DNA of 64,000 bases from Streptomyces sp. NBC_00513 (GTDB lineage Bacteria; Actinomycetota; Actinomycetes; Streptomycetales; Streptomycetaceae): NCBI RefSeq assembly GCF_041431415.1, contig NZ_CP107845.1:7006001-7070000 (forward strand), given 5' to 3'. Shown here piece by piece: positions 18,011 through 25,750 of the stretch (position 1 is the first letter of the stretch; each line of letters opens with the position of its first letter). Position numbers and translations under genes: made by a program. The notes below the pieces were generated by a model that was given only the letters and a program-made list of their open reading frames with translations, made no database searches and was not told the origin of the DNA.

Positions 18011-19021
18011 ATGCGCCACCCGCTCGTCCCGCTGGGCGCCCTGGTGGGCGCCGCCCTGCTCGCCTCCGGCTGTTCCACGGGGCCGTCACCGGCCGCCGGG
18101 GAAGGCCGTGGGGCCGCCTCGTCCGCGGCGGTCGGCGCCGTCGCCGCGAAGACGCCGGCGGAGGTCGGCGCCGACGAACTCGGCCAGGTGCCCGTGCTGA
18201 TGTACCACCAGCTCACCGGGAGACCGGCCGGCGTCTACGACCGCACCCCGGCCGATTTCCGCGCCGAAATGGAGCGCCTCGCGCGGGAGGACTACGTGCC
18301 CGTGACGGCCCGGGACTTCCAGACGGGCCGCATCGACATCCCCGCCGGGACGCACCCGGTGGTCCTCACCTTCGACGACTCGACCAACAGCCAGGTGCGC
18401 CTCGGCCCGGGCGGCGTCCCGGCGCCCGACACGGCCGTCGCCATCCTGATGGAGACGGCCGCGAAGCACCCCGGCTTCAAGCCGGTGGCGACGTTCTTCG
18501 TCAACGCGGACGGCTTCTCGGCGACCGGTACCGCCAAGGCCCTGACCTGGCTGAAGGAGCACGGGTACGAGGTCGCCAACCACACCGACCGCCACGAGAA
18601 CCTGCGCTCCCTGGACCAGGCGGGTGCCACGCGGGCGATCTCGGCCGGACAGCTCGCGATCGAGAGGGCGGTGCCCGGGACGCGGGTCACGTCACTCGCC
18701 CTGCCGTTCGGCGCCATGCCCCAGCCGGCCGGAATCGCCACGCGGGGAACGGGCTACCGCTACGACGGGGTGTACCTCGTGGGAGCCAACCCCTCGGTCT
18801 CGCCGTTCGCGAAGACGTTCACCCCCGGCGCGATCCCGCGGATCCGTTCGGCGGGGCCCGAGGGCGAGGACGCCGACTTCGGCTCGTCGCGCTGGCTGGA
18901 CAAGCTCGCCGCGGGGAAGAACCGGTACGTGTCCGACGGGGACCCGAACACCGTCGCCTTCCCGAGCGCCTCCCGGAACGAACTGTCCCCGGCCTTCGCG
19001 CGGCGCGCCCGCCCGTACTGA
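18011..19021 (+). CDS. Polysaccharide deacetylase (NodB-like) lipoprotein
   Basis: 336 aa, ATG 18011 with GGAGGAGC upstream. A signal peptide ends in a clean lipobox LLASGC (Cys about residue 21), so the protein is anchored outside the membrane. The catalytic domain shows the opening motif PVLMYHQLTG, metal-site segment VVLTFDDSTNS with the Asp pair, and HTDRHENL supplying the HxxxH ligands. C-terminal part shorter on motifs. It should remove N-acetyl groups from extracellular amino-sugar polymers, or modify peptidoglycan. Near but not in the exopolysaccharide operon. Confidence 0.85.
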   Translation: MRHPLVPLGALVGAALLASGCSTGPSPAAGEGRGAASSAAVGAVAAKTPAEVGADELGQVPVLMYHQLTGRPAGVYDRTPADFRAEMERLAREDYVPVTARDFQTGRIDIPAGTHPVVLTFDDSTNSQVRLGPGGVPAPDTAVAILMETAAKHPGFKPVATFFVNADGFSATGTAKALTWLKEHGYEVANHTDRHENLRSLDQAGATRAISAGQLAIERAVPGTRVTSLALPFGAMPQPAGIATRGTGYRYDGVYLVGANPSVSPFAKTFTPGAIPRIRSAGPEGEDADFGSSRWLDKLAAGKNRYVSDGDPNTVAFPSASRNELSPAFARRARPY

Positions 19022-19025
19022 GCGG

Positions 19026-19040
19026 CGAGGACGGTCCTCG
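19026..19040. terminator. Small hairpin between convergent genes
   Basis: CGAGGA and TCCTCG arms around a 3-base loop, directly after the deacetylase stop and facing the end of fabV. Short, so a weak call. Confidence 0.4.
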
Positions 19041-19097
19041 ACCGCGCGGGTCGGGTCGACGACGGGCGGAGGACGGGCCGAAGACGGCGCGGACGGG

Positions 19098-20306
19098 TCA
19101 GATGCCGCAAGGCGCGGGGGTGGGCCACGGGACGGTGGTCTCGGCGGCGACCTCGTAGTCGACGCCGGGGACGTTCCAGCCGTAGAGCCGACCGACCTGG
19201 TCGCGGAACCACGCGGTGTCCGCGGTCGCGGCGATGCTGTCGGTGTCGGACCGGTCCCAGATGGCGCGGACGGCCGCCTGGACCTCGGGGTTCATCTCCC
19301 AGTCGTCCAGCCGGACGCGGTCCTGGTCGTCCACGTCGAGTCCGGCGTCGCCGGCGAGCCGGTTCCACAGGGCCGCCGCCTGATCGACGGTGGTCTGCCA
19401 GCTGTCACCGGCGACGCGGTGGAGGATGCCGGTGTAGAGCGCGATGCTCGGGATGGCCGTGGAGGCCTGGGTGACGGCCGCGCCCGCGACGACGGTGTGG
19501 GCGTGGCCCGTGCCCTGGAGTCGGGTGTTGATGGCGCGGGCGGTGTCTTCGAGGTGCTGCTTGGCGGCCCCGATGGTTCCGGCCCGGTAGATGGGGGCGG
19601 TGATGTCGGATCCGACGTAGGAGAGGGCGACGGTCCGGAAGCCGTCGGCGAGCAGGTCCTTGGACCGCAGGGCGTCGATCCACATCCGCCAGTCGGTGCC
19701 GCCCATCACCTGCACGGTCGCTTCGCGTTCGGCCTCGTCCGCGGCGCGCAGGCACATCTCGCCGATCTGCGGGACACCGTCCTCGAACACGAGGGTCTTG
19801 GCCCGGTAGTCGGTACCGATCGGCTTGATGACGGAGTGGTGGACCTCGCCGGTCACAGGGTCGGTGCGACGCGGGGCGGCGATGCTGTAGACCAGCAGGT
19901 CGATCTTGCCGAAGCGGGCGGCCAGTTGGTCGACGGCCTCGTCCTTGACCTCGTCGGAGAAGGCGTCGCCGTTGAGGAAGGTGAAGTCGGCGCCGGTCTC
20001 GGCGGCGAGTTCGGCGGTACGCGCGGTGCGGTACCAGCCCGCGCCCGCGGTGCGGCGCTCGGTCGCGGGGGACTCGAAGGCGATGCCGAGTCCGCGCATC
20101 CGGTGGGTGCGCAGGCCGACCAGGGTCGCGGCCAGGCCGTAGCCGGCGCTGGAGCCGATGACGAGGGTGACCGGGCCCGGCCGGTCGTCGCCGGTGGGGT
20201 CCGGCGTCTGTCGCCACATGTCGTCGACCACGGCTCGGCATCCGGTCGGGTGGCTGTTGACGTAGAGGTAGCCGCGGTTGCCGGGCTTGATCTCGCGGAG
20301 GCGCAC
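19098..20306 (-). CDS. fabV: FabV-type trans-2-enoyl-CoA/ACP reductase
   Basis: 402 aa from GTG 20306, with AAAGGA eight bases upstream; this start gives the family length of about 400. The frame is open further upstream but without family sequence. Visible FabV traits: the N-terminal RGYLYVNSHPTGC, the NAD-binding VIGSSAGYGLA, SIAAPRRTDP, and the long-spaced catalytic motif in YVGSDITAPIYRAGTIGAAK with Tyr and Lys eight apart. It reduces enoyl thioesters with NADH, for fatty-acid synthesis or crotonyl-CoA use. About 2.5 kb before the polyketide cluster and on the other strand, so a role there is only a guess. Confidence 0.9.
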   Translation of the reverse strand: MRLREIKPGNRGYLYVNSHPTGCRAVVDDMWRQTPDPTGDDRPGPVTLVIGSSAGYGLAATLVGLRTHRMRGLGIAFESPATERRTAGAGWYRTARTAELAAETGADFTFLNGDAFSDEVKDEAVDQLAARFGKIDLLVYSIAAPRRTDPVTGEVHHSVIKPIGTDYRAKTLVFEDGVPQIGEMCLRAADEAEREATVQVMGGTDWRMWIDALRSKDLLADGFRTVALSYVGSDITAPIYRAGTIGAAKQHLEDTARAINTRLQGTGHAHTVVAGAAVTQASTAIPSIALYTGILHRVAGDSWQTTVDQAAALWNRLAGDAGLDVDDQDRVRLDDWEMNPEVQAAVRAIWDRSDTDSIAATADTAWFRDQVGRLYGWNVPGVDYEVAAETTVPWPTPAPCGI

Positions 20307-20513
20307 TCGGGGGTCCTTTGGGCAGAAGAGGTCGCCCGTGCACCGGCGGTCACTCCGGACGGGCCTGCTCACATCCTCGGTGAGCGGGGCACGATCCGAT
20401 GATGGTGATCTTTGCCAGAAGTGGCCGCGGAATCTTGTCGGTGTCCCATCCGGTCGTGCCACATCTGCCCGACGGGCGCAGCCGCGGGAGAACGCGCCGC
20501 CCTCAAGGGAGGG

Positions 20514-21113
20514 TTACTCCGGGAGCGTTCCCGGGCTCGGCAGGCGAAGCGGTCGTGGCCGCCGTGAGGTGTGGGCCTTCGACACCCCCGCGGGGATGCG
20601 GTACAGCACACACCGGCGGAGTGGCCCTTCGGGAACGCTCGGGTCCTCGAAGTCGTCGGCCGGGTCCCGGGTCATGCCGATCCGGCGCATCACCGCCCGG
20701 GACCGAAGGTTGTGGACGGTCGTCGACGCCACGATCTCCGACAGCCCGAGCGAGTCGAAGCCGAAGGCCAGGCAGGCCAGGGCGGCTTCGGTGGCATAAC
20801 CGTGGCCCCACGCCGAACGCCTCAACCGCCATCCGACGTCCACCCCCGCGAACGGCATGTCCTGGTCCACCTCGTCCAGGCCGGCGCGTCCGATGAACCT
20901 GCCCGTGTCCCGTGCTTCCAGCGCCCACCAGCCGAAGCCCCGCCCGTCGAACCCGGCCCGCATCAGTGCCACCGTGGCGTCGCTCTGCTCCCGCGTCAGC
21001 GGTTCCCCAAGGTGTTCCCGGACTTCGGGGGCCGCGTTCATCTCCGCCCATGGTTCGAGGTCGGATTCCCGCCACCGGCGGAGCAGAAGACGATCCGTGC
21101 GCAGTTCGGGCAT
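20514..21113 (-). CDS. GNAT-family N-acetyltransferase (RimJ/RimL-like)
   Basis: 199 aa. N-terminal TDRLLLRRWRESDLEPW and the acetyl-CoA-binding region RRSAWGHGYATEAALACL followed by GLSEIVASTTVHNLRSRAVMRRIGM are classic for RimJ/RimL-type protein or small-molecule acetyltransferases. The C-terminal 30 residues are Arg/Pro-rich and not conserved-looking. The 207-base gap to fabV holds no gene. Substrate unknown. Confidence 0.85.
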   Translation of the reverse strand: MPELRTDRLLLRRWRESDLEPWAEMNAAPEVREHLGEPLTREQSDATVALMRAGFDGRGFGWWALEARDTGRFIGRAGLDEVDQDMPFAGVDVGWRLRRSAWGHGYATEAALACLAFGFDSLGLSEIVASTTVHNLRSRAVMRRIGMTRDPADDFEDPSVPEGPLRRCVLYRIPAGVSKAHTSRRPRPLRLPSPGTLPE

Positions 21114-21600
21114 GAAGTCCAGCCAACGTCATCGCGATCGGGGTGTCGAACGGTTTTGCCGAGCGGTCGATGATGCGGGGAGGTGGGGCCGACCTCGGCG
21201 CGGGACACCTGCGTGCAGGCGGCCGCATCGCCGCCTCCTCGGTCTGCGGGCGCCCGAAGGGACCGACGCCTCGATGCCGGGACGGGTGTCGGATTGCCTT
21301 TGCCCGCGGGTGACGCCGCTGTGTATGTTGCTTGCCGGGTGGGGGTCAGTACGGGAGTTCGATTTCTCGTGCTGTTTCGACAAGCCTTGGGGCAGGGCCA
21401 GTTGGTCGGGATCGTGGGGTTGTCCGGGGCGAGTTCCGTGGCGCCGACAGCCTGAACCTGATCGTTCGTGTGCCGTGCTCCCGCATGCCCGAGACCAGAT
21501 GTGTGTCGCCGGCGGACGTGGACCTTCACTTGTGCCTGGTGCGGCGTCGGAGAAGTCAGAGAATCGGCCGTCGGGCCGAAGAAGATCAGTGAGGGAAGAC
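21114..21600. other. Intergenic, no gene supported
   Basis: 487 bases upstream of the lectin gene. Open frames here are short and lack Streptomyces codon bias. GAGGGAAGAC just before 21601 is the ribosome site of the lectin gene. No promoter boxes were assigned. Confidence 0.4.
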
Positions 21601-22077
21601 ATGACGCGTAGGCTGACGGCGGCGCTGGTGGCGCTGCTGACCGTACTCGGTTTCAACATCCTCGGCGATGAGGCCGCCGTCGCCGCCGGCGGCACCCGGC
21701 TGTACAACTCCGGGAACTGCGCCACTCCCCAGGGCAACAGCGGGGCCAATGGCACGGTCATCACCACGTGGTCGTGCACGGGCAGCAACCTGCAGAACTG
21801 GCATTGGGTCAGCGACTCGATCGTGCACGACGCGAGCGGCAGGTGCCTGACGCCGCGGGGCAACGCCACGAACACCAACGGCACCGTCCTCACCCTGTGG
21901 GACTGCACCGGATCGCCCGCCCAGAACTTCTCCGGGAACAGCGGTCGGACCTGGACCGTCAACGGGGTCAAGTGCCTGACCAACAAGGGCGGATCGCAGG
22001 CCAACGGCACCTGGGTCACGCTGTGGCAGTGTTCGCCCGAGTTCAACTACGGCCAGTCGTGGGGCCTCGTGCGCTAG
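21601..22077 (+). CDS. Secreted ricin B-type (beta-trefoil) lectin domain protein
   Basis: 158 aa. Signal peptide of about 28 residues (MTRRLTAALVALLTVLGFNI, then an Ala-rich cleavage site AVAAGG). The mature part is a single ricin-type lectin domain: three repeats built on CxTxxG..NGT..T.W.C (GNCATPQGNSGANGT, GRCLTPRGNATNTNGT, VKCLTNKGGSQANGT), each followed by W-C and Q-N-F/W-like motifs. No catalytic domain. It probably binds carbohydrate outside the cell. Confidence 0.88.
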   Translation: MTRRLTAALVALLTVLGFNILGDEAAVAAGGTRLYNSGNCATPQGNSGANGTVITTWSCTGSNLQNWHWVSDSIVHDASGRCLTPRGNATNTNGTVLTLWDCTGSPAQNFSGNSGRTWTVNGVKCLTNKGGSQANGTWVTLWQCSPEFNYGQSWGLVR

Positions 22078-22126
22078 TCGATCGAGAACTCCCCACAGGG
22101 CGCCCACTGGTGCCCCGCGCCGTCAC

Positions 22127-22158
22127 GAGGGCCCCGCACCGGCAGGTGCGGGGCCCTC
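22127..22158 (+). terminator. Perfect 14-bp hairpin terminator after lectin gene
   Basis: GAGGGCCCCGCACC and its exact complement around a 4-base loop, 50 bases after the lectin stop. Confidence 0.85.
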
Positions 22159-22742
22159 GGTCGTTCCAAAGGTCGGCCGTTCGCTGTCGGCGTTCACGTG
22201 CGGTACCTCCGTTGTTCGAGCCGCGGAAGGACGGGGGCGTGTCGTCACACCGTAGAAGACCGCGGAGCGGGGGCCTATGTGTCCGCCCCTCACCATCGGA
22301 CTCCTCTTTGTGTGCCCGGGCGCCACTGCGCGCCGGATCCGACGATTCCCGATGCCCTCGACGGTTGGGGATGTCGGCCCGCCGAGATTTCCGATGACCC
22401 GACCTTCGGCACCTTGTCGCCGTGGCTGTCATCGGTTATGGAGAACGCCGACGGCTCCCTGGGATTGCTCATTACCACGGGGGGTCCGCCAGGTCTCCCG
22501 GATCATCCAATCTGTGGATCGTGTCAAGTGCATTAGTTTAGGAAGAGAGCATTCCGGTATGGGTGATGACCGAACCTTGACCGGACTGGCTGATTTCTGT
22601 CTCGATGATGATTGTGATGCATGGCACATCTTCGCCCCTTCAAATCGGGCAAACAGGTGCATTGCTTACGGTAATCGAGCGGAGTGAGTGATTCTGATGG
22701 CGAGAATCGAACGCCCGCCCATCGGTCGGACATTACCGAGGC
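22159..22742. promoter_or_regulatory. Long upstream region of the biosynthetic cluster
   Basis: About 0.6 kb with no supported gene; the stretch 22440-22742 is clearly more AT-rich than the coding DNA. A 7-bp inverted pair CGGTAAT / ATTACCG lies at about 22672 and 22732. It separates the lectin gene from the flavin monooxygenase and is the natural place for cluster control. Confidence 0.45.
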
Positions 22743-22772
22743 TTGACCTGGATATACCGGTTTCCATAACCT
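22743..22772 (+). promoter_or_regulatory. Candidate promoter for flavin monooxygenase gene
   Basis: TTGACC at 22743-22748, 18-base spacer, TAACCT at 22767-22772, about 70 bases before the ATG at 22841. Matches the sigma-HrdB-type TTGACN / TANNNT pattern. Confidence 0.5.
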
Positions 22773-22840
22773 CCGGATCGTGCTTGCGCCGCCGATCAAC
22801 GGTGCATCAGTTACGTCAAACCATTTGACCGGAGGGTTGT

Positions 22841-24085
22841 ATGTACGACGTTATTGTTGTAGGTGGCCGCTGTGCAGGATCGCCCGTTGCGATGCTGCTG
22901 GCCCGACAGGGTCACCGGGTGCTCGTGGTGGATCGGGCCTCATTCCCCAGTGACACGGTGTCGACCCACTACATTCACCAGGCCGGCCTGTTGAAGCTTC
23001 AGGACTGGGGTCTTCTCGACGAGATCATCGCGGCCAAGACGCCGGCGCTCCGAAAGATGCATTACTCGTATCGGGGCATCGATCTCAACGGGTTCGCCGA
23101 CCCGGTGGACGGTGTCGACGCCGTCTACTGCCCCCGACGCACCGTGTTGGACGAGATCCTCGTCAACGCCGCTCGCCGGGCCGGCGCCGAGGTCGTCGAA
23201 GGGTTCACCGTATCCGACCTGGTCTTCACCGACGGCCGTGTGACCGGAATCCGCGGACGCGAAGGGGACGGGCCGGAGCGGGAGTTCCGCGCCACCGTGG
23301 TCATCGGGGCCGACGGCTTCCACTCGACGGTCGCCAAGAAGGTGGGCGCGGAGCTGTACAACGTGCGCCCCGCGGCGGGCTTCATCTACTACTCGTACTA
23401 CAGCGGGCTCGACGACTGGGGTCTGCACCACAAGACCGGCTTCAACGAGAAGTGGTTCGGCACCTGGCCGACGAACGACGGCGTGAACATGCTGGCCGTC
23501 ATCTGCACGCGACGCCAGCTCAAGGAGTTCCGTCAGGACGTCGAGGGCGGCTTCCAGGGCGTGTTCGACGACGTGTCCCCGGAAATGGGGGCGCAACTGC
23601 GCGACCAGGGCCGACGCGAAGAGGACTTCAGGCCCATGCGCTACCCGGACAACTACTACCGCCGCGCCCACGGCCCCGGTTGGGCTCTCGTCGGCGACGC
23701 CGGCTACCACAAGGACCCCTACACGGGGTGGGGCATCACCGACGGCTTCCTGCACGGCGAACTCCTCGCCGAGCGCGTCCACCAGGGCCTGACCGGCGAG
23801 CGGTCGATGGACGAGGCGCTCGCCGAGTACAACAAGGTGCGCGACGAGGAGAGCGCCGGAGTCTACGACTTCACGACGACGCTCGGCGAACTCACCGAAC
23901 TGCCGCCGTTCTTCCGGGCGACGATGGCCGCGATGGGCCAGACCCAGGAGTGGACCAACAAGATGCTCGGCCTGATCGGCGGAGTCGTCCCGGACTACGA
24001 GGTCTACGCCCCGGACGCCCTTGAGCAGCTCTACGACGCCGCCGGCACGCCGCAGGAGGAACGGATCTACGATCCGGCCGGCTGA
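22841..24085 (+). CDS. FAD-dependent monooxygenase / oxidoreductase
   Basis: 414 aa, ATG 22841 with GGAGGG upstream. FAD-binding GGRCAGSPVAMLLARQG follows a beta strand at residues 3-7; the second FAD segment is VVIGADGFHSTVAKK near 155; the ribityl-binding GDAGYHKDPYTGWGITDG near 287. This order fits group A flavoprotein monooxygenases and related PF01494 or geranylgeranyl-reductase-like proteins. Halogenase motifs are absent. First gene of the cluster, likely hydroxylating or oxidising the polyketide. A 423-base gap separates it from the Rieske gene, so it may be its own transcript or read through. Confidence 0.8.
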   Translation: MYDVIVVGGRCAGSPVAMLLARQGHRVLVVDRASFPSDTVSTHYIHQAGLLKLQDWGLLDEIIAAKTPALRKMHYSYRGIDLNGFADPVDGVDAVYCPRRTVLDEILVNAARRAGAEVVEGFTVSDLVFTDGRVTGIRGREGDGPEREFRATVVIGADGFHSTVAKKVGAELYNVRPAAGFIYYSYYSGLDDWGLHHKTGFNEKWFGTWPTNDGVNMLAVICTRRQLKEFRQDVEGGFQGVFDDVSPEMGAQLRDQGRREEDFRPMRYPDNYYRRAHGPGWALVGDAGYHKDPYTGWGITDGFLHGELLAERVHQGLTGERSMDEALAEYNKVRDEESAGVYDFTTTLGELTELPPFFRATMAAMGQTQEWTNKMLGLIGGVVPDYEVYAPDALEQLYDAAGTPQEERIYDPAG

Positions 24086-24508
24086 CGACCCTCGCCCCAT
24101 CGAGTCCCACCGGGACACGAACGCCCAGTGCCGTGCGTCGAGCGTGCCGTTCCGGGCGCTCGCGCCGGTGCTTCGCGCCACCCCCGCCCAGGCAGCCGTG
24201 TAGATCACTCCGGAAGACGGCGGGCTCGCCCGCGGGCAGCTCCGAGGCCGTCGTCCGACACCCCGGCAGCCTTCCCGGCAGCCGTCAGACCACAGGGCAG
24301 TAGCCCGACCACTCACCGACCGGGCCCGGGTGCCCGTCGACCGAGCCCGCCGCGCCCTGCCGGCCCGGCCGCTTCTTTCCCCATCAGCGTTCAGTCACCC
24401 TGCCGTCCCGCCACCGGCGAGGCTCGGTGCGGCCTTCCCACAGGCCCCGGGCCCATGGCATCTCGGCACTGCAATCGATGCGCTTCACCCTCTGAGGGAG
24501 CCCAGCAG
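24086..24508. other. Intergenic, no gene supported
   Basis: 423 bases between the flavin enzyme and the Rieske oxygenase. No gene, strong hairpin or clear promoter seen. GAGGGAG at 24494-24500 is the ribosome site for the Rieske gene. The gap is unusual because nearly all later genes overlap. Confidence 0.4.
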
Positions 24509-25750
24509 ATGACGCGTGCGTCCAGCATGTTCGATCTCATCAGTGACCAGGACGAGGAAAGGCCGTACTTCGAGACAGGCGGCATCGGCAGGTCCCACGA
24601 GTTCTACACCGGTGAGGAGCAGTACCGGCGGGAGATGTCCCGCATCTACGGTCGGCGCTGGCTCCCGGTGGACCACGTCTCCCGCCTCAAGGAGAAGGGT
24701 GCCTACAGCACCCTGAACATCGGCACCGGCTCCGTCCTCCTCATCCACGGGGACGACGGCATCCAGGCCTACCACAACTACTGCCGGCACCGCGGGTACA
24801 AGCTCGTCGAGGAGGCCACGGGCAAGCGGCAGAGCCTGGTGTGCCTCTACCACTGCTGGGTGTACGACCGGAACGGCAAGCTGAAGAGCCTCAACGGCAC
24901 GTACCTGGACCACTTCTTCGAGAAGGAGAAGAACGGTCTGCTGCCGGTGCGCACCGAAGTCCGGTTCGGTGTCGTCTTCATCGCACTCTCCGACGACGCC
25001 CCCGACCTCGACGCCTCGCTCGGCGAGTTCGGCGAGTTCGCGAAGGTCTACGAGCTCGCCGACCTGGAGTGCGTCGAGGCGAAGGACTACCCGGTCGCCT
25101 CGAACTGGAAGCTCGTGGCCCACAACGTCAACGAGAGCCTGCACTTCCCGACCGCCCACAAGGACCTGCACCGCATCACCGACTTCGACGACGCGGGCAC
25201 CTACGACCTCAAGGGCGACATCGTCGGGGCGTGGCAGTCCATCCGCGGCGGCTACAACTCCGTCTCCATGACGGGGCGCAGCGGCCGGACGCCCATGCCG
25301 CAGGTTCCCGAAGGGGACCGGCTGAAGATCAATTGGATCACCATCCTGCCCAACCTCCTGTTCGGGTTCACGGCCGACTACGTGATGATGCAATGGGTCT
25401 GGCCCGAGAGTCCCGGTACCTGCTTCGTCCGGCACTTCTGGCTCTTCCACCCCTCCGAGACCGCCAAGAGCGACTTCTCCCACGAAGCCGTGTTCGCCCT
25501 GTGGGACAAGGCGAACTACGAGGACTGGGAGATGTGCGAGCGCACGCACCGCGGCCTGTCGAACCCGCTGTGGACGCCCGGCCAGCTCTCCCTCGACGAG
25601 GAGGTCGTCTCCCAGATCGACTCCTGGGTCGCCCGCGAGTGCGCCGAAGCCCCGGACGCCCTCGCGCACGGCGAGGGCACCGCCCCCAAGGTTGAGGTCA
25701 CCGCCGCGCACGGCGAGGACACCGCCGAGTCCGGGAAGGCCGCAGAGTGA
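24509..25750 (+). CDS. Rieske non-heme iron oxygenase, alpha-subunit type
   Basis: 413 aa from ATG 24509. Rieske [2Fe-2S] ligands: C92-x-H94 (YCRHRG) and C112-x2-H115 (CLYHCW). Catalytic mononuclear iron site: NESLHFPTAHKDLH with H212 and H217, plus a later Asp. Full length for a ring-hydroxylating-oxygenase alpha subunit. No reductase or ferredoxin gene lies nearby, so electrons must come from elsewhere. In natural-product pathways such enzymes hydroxylate or drive oxidative cyclisation. The TGA overlaps the GTG of the first megasynthase gene (GTGA), so it is the first member of the coupled operon. Confidence 0.88.
   Translation: MTRASSMFDLISDQDEERPYFETGGIGRSHEFYTGEEQYRREMSRIYGRRWLPVDHVSRLKEKGAYSTLNIGTGSVLLIHGDDGIQAYHNYCRHRGYKLVEEATGKRQSLVCLYHCWVYDRNGKLKSLNGTYLDHFFEKEKNGLLPVRTEVRFGVVFIALSDDAPDLDASLGEFGEFAKVYELADLECVEAKDYPVASNWKLVAHNVNESLHFPTAHKDLHRITDFDDAGTYDLKGDIVGAWQSIRGGYNSVSMTGRSGRTPMPQVPEGDRLKINWITILPNLLFGFTADYVMMQWVWPESPGTCFVRHFWLFHPSETAKSDFSHEAVFALWDKANYEDWEMCERTHRGLSNPLWTPGQLSLDEEVVSQIDSWVARECAEAPDALAHGEGTAPKVEVTAAHGEDTAESGKAAE

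Noticed and set aside
19098..20306. FabV as the trans enoyl reductase of the polyketide cluster
   Set aside because: Opposite strand, separated by the GNAT and lectin genes and a terminator; no evidence beyond nearness.
22277..22687. 136-aa open frame upstream of the flavin monooxygenase
   Set aside because: No ribosome site, mixed codon use, runs from a GC-rich into an AT-rich part, no recognisable sequence.
22841..24085. Flavin-dependent halogenase
   Set aside because: The WxWxIP and GxGxxG-K halogenase pattern is absent; the FAD motifs fit monooxygenases better.
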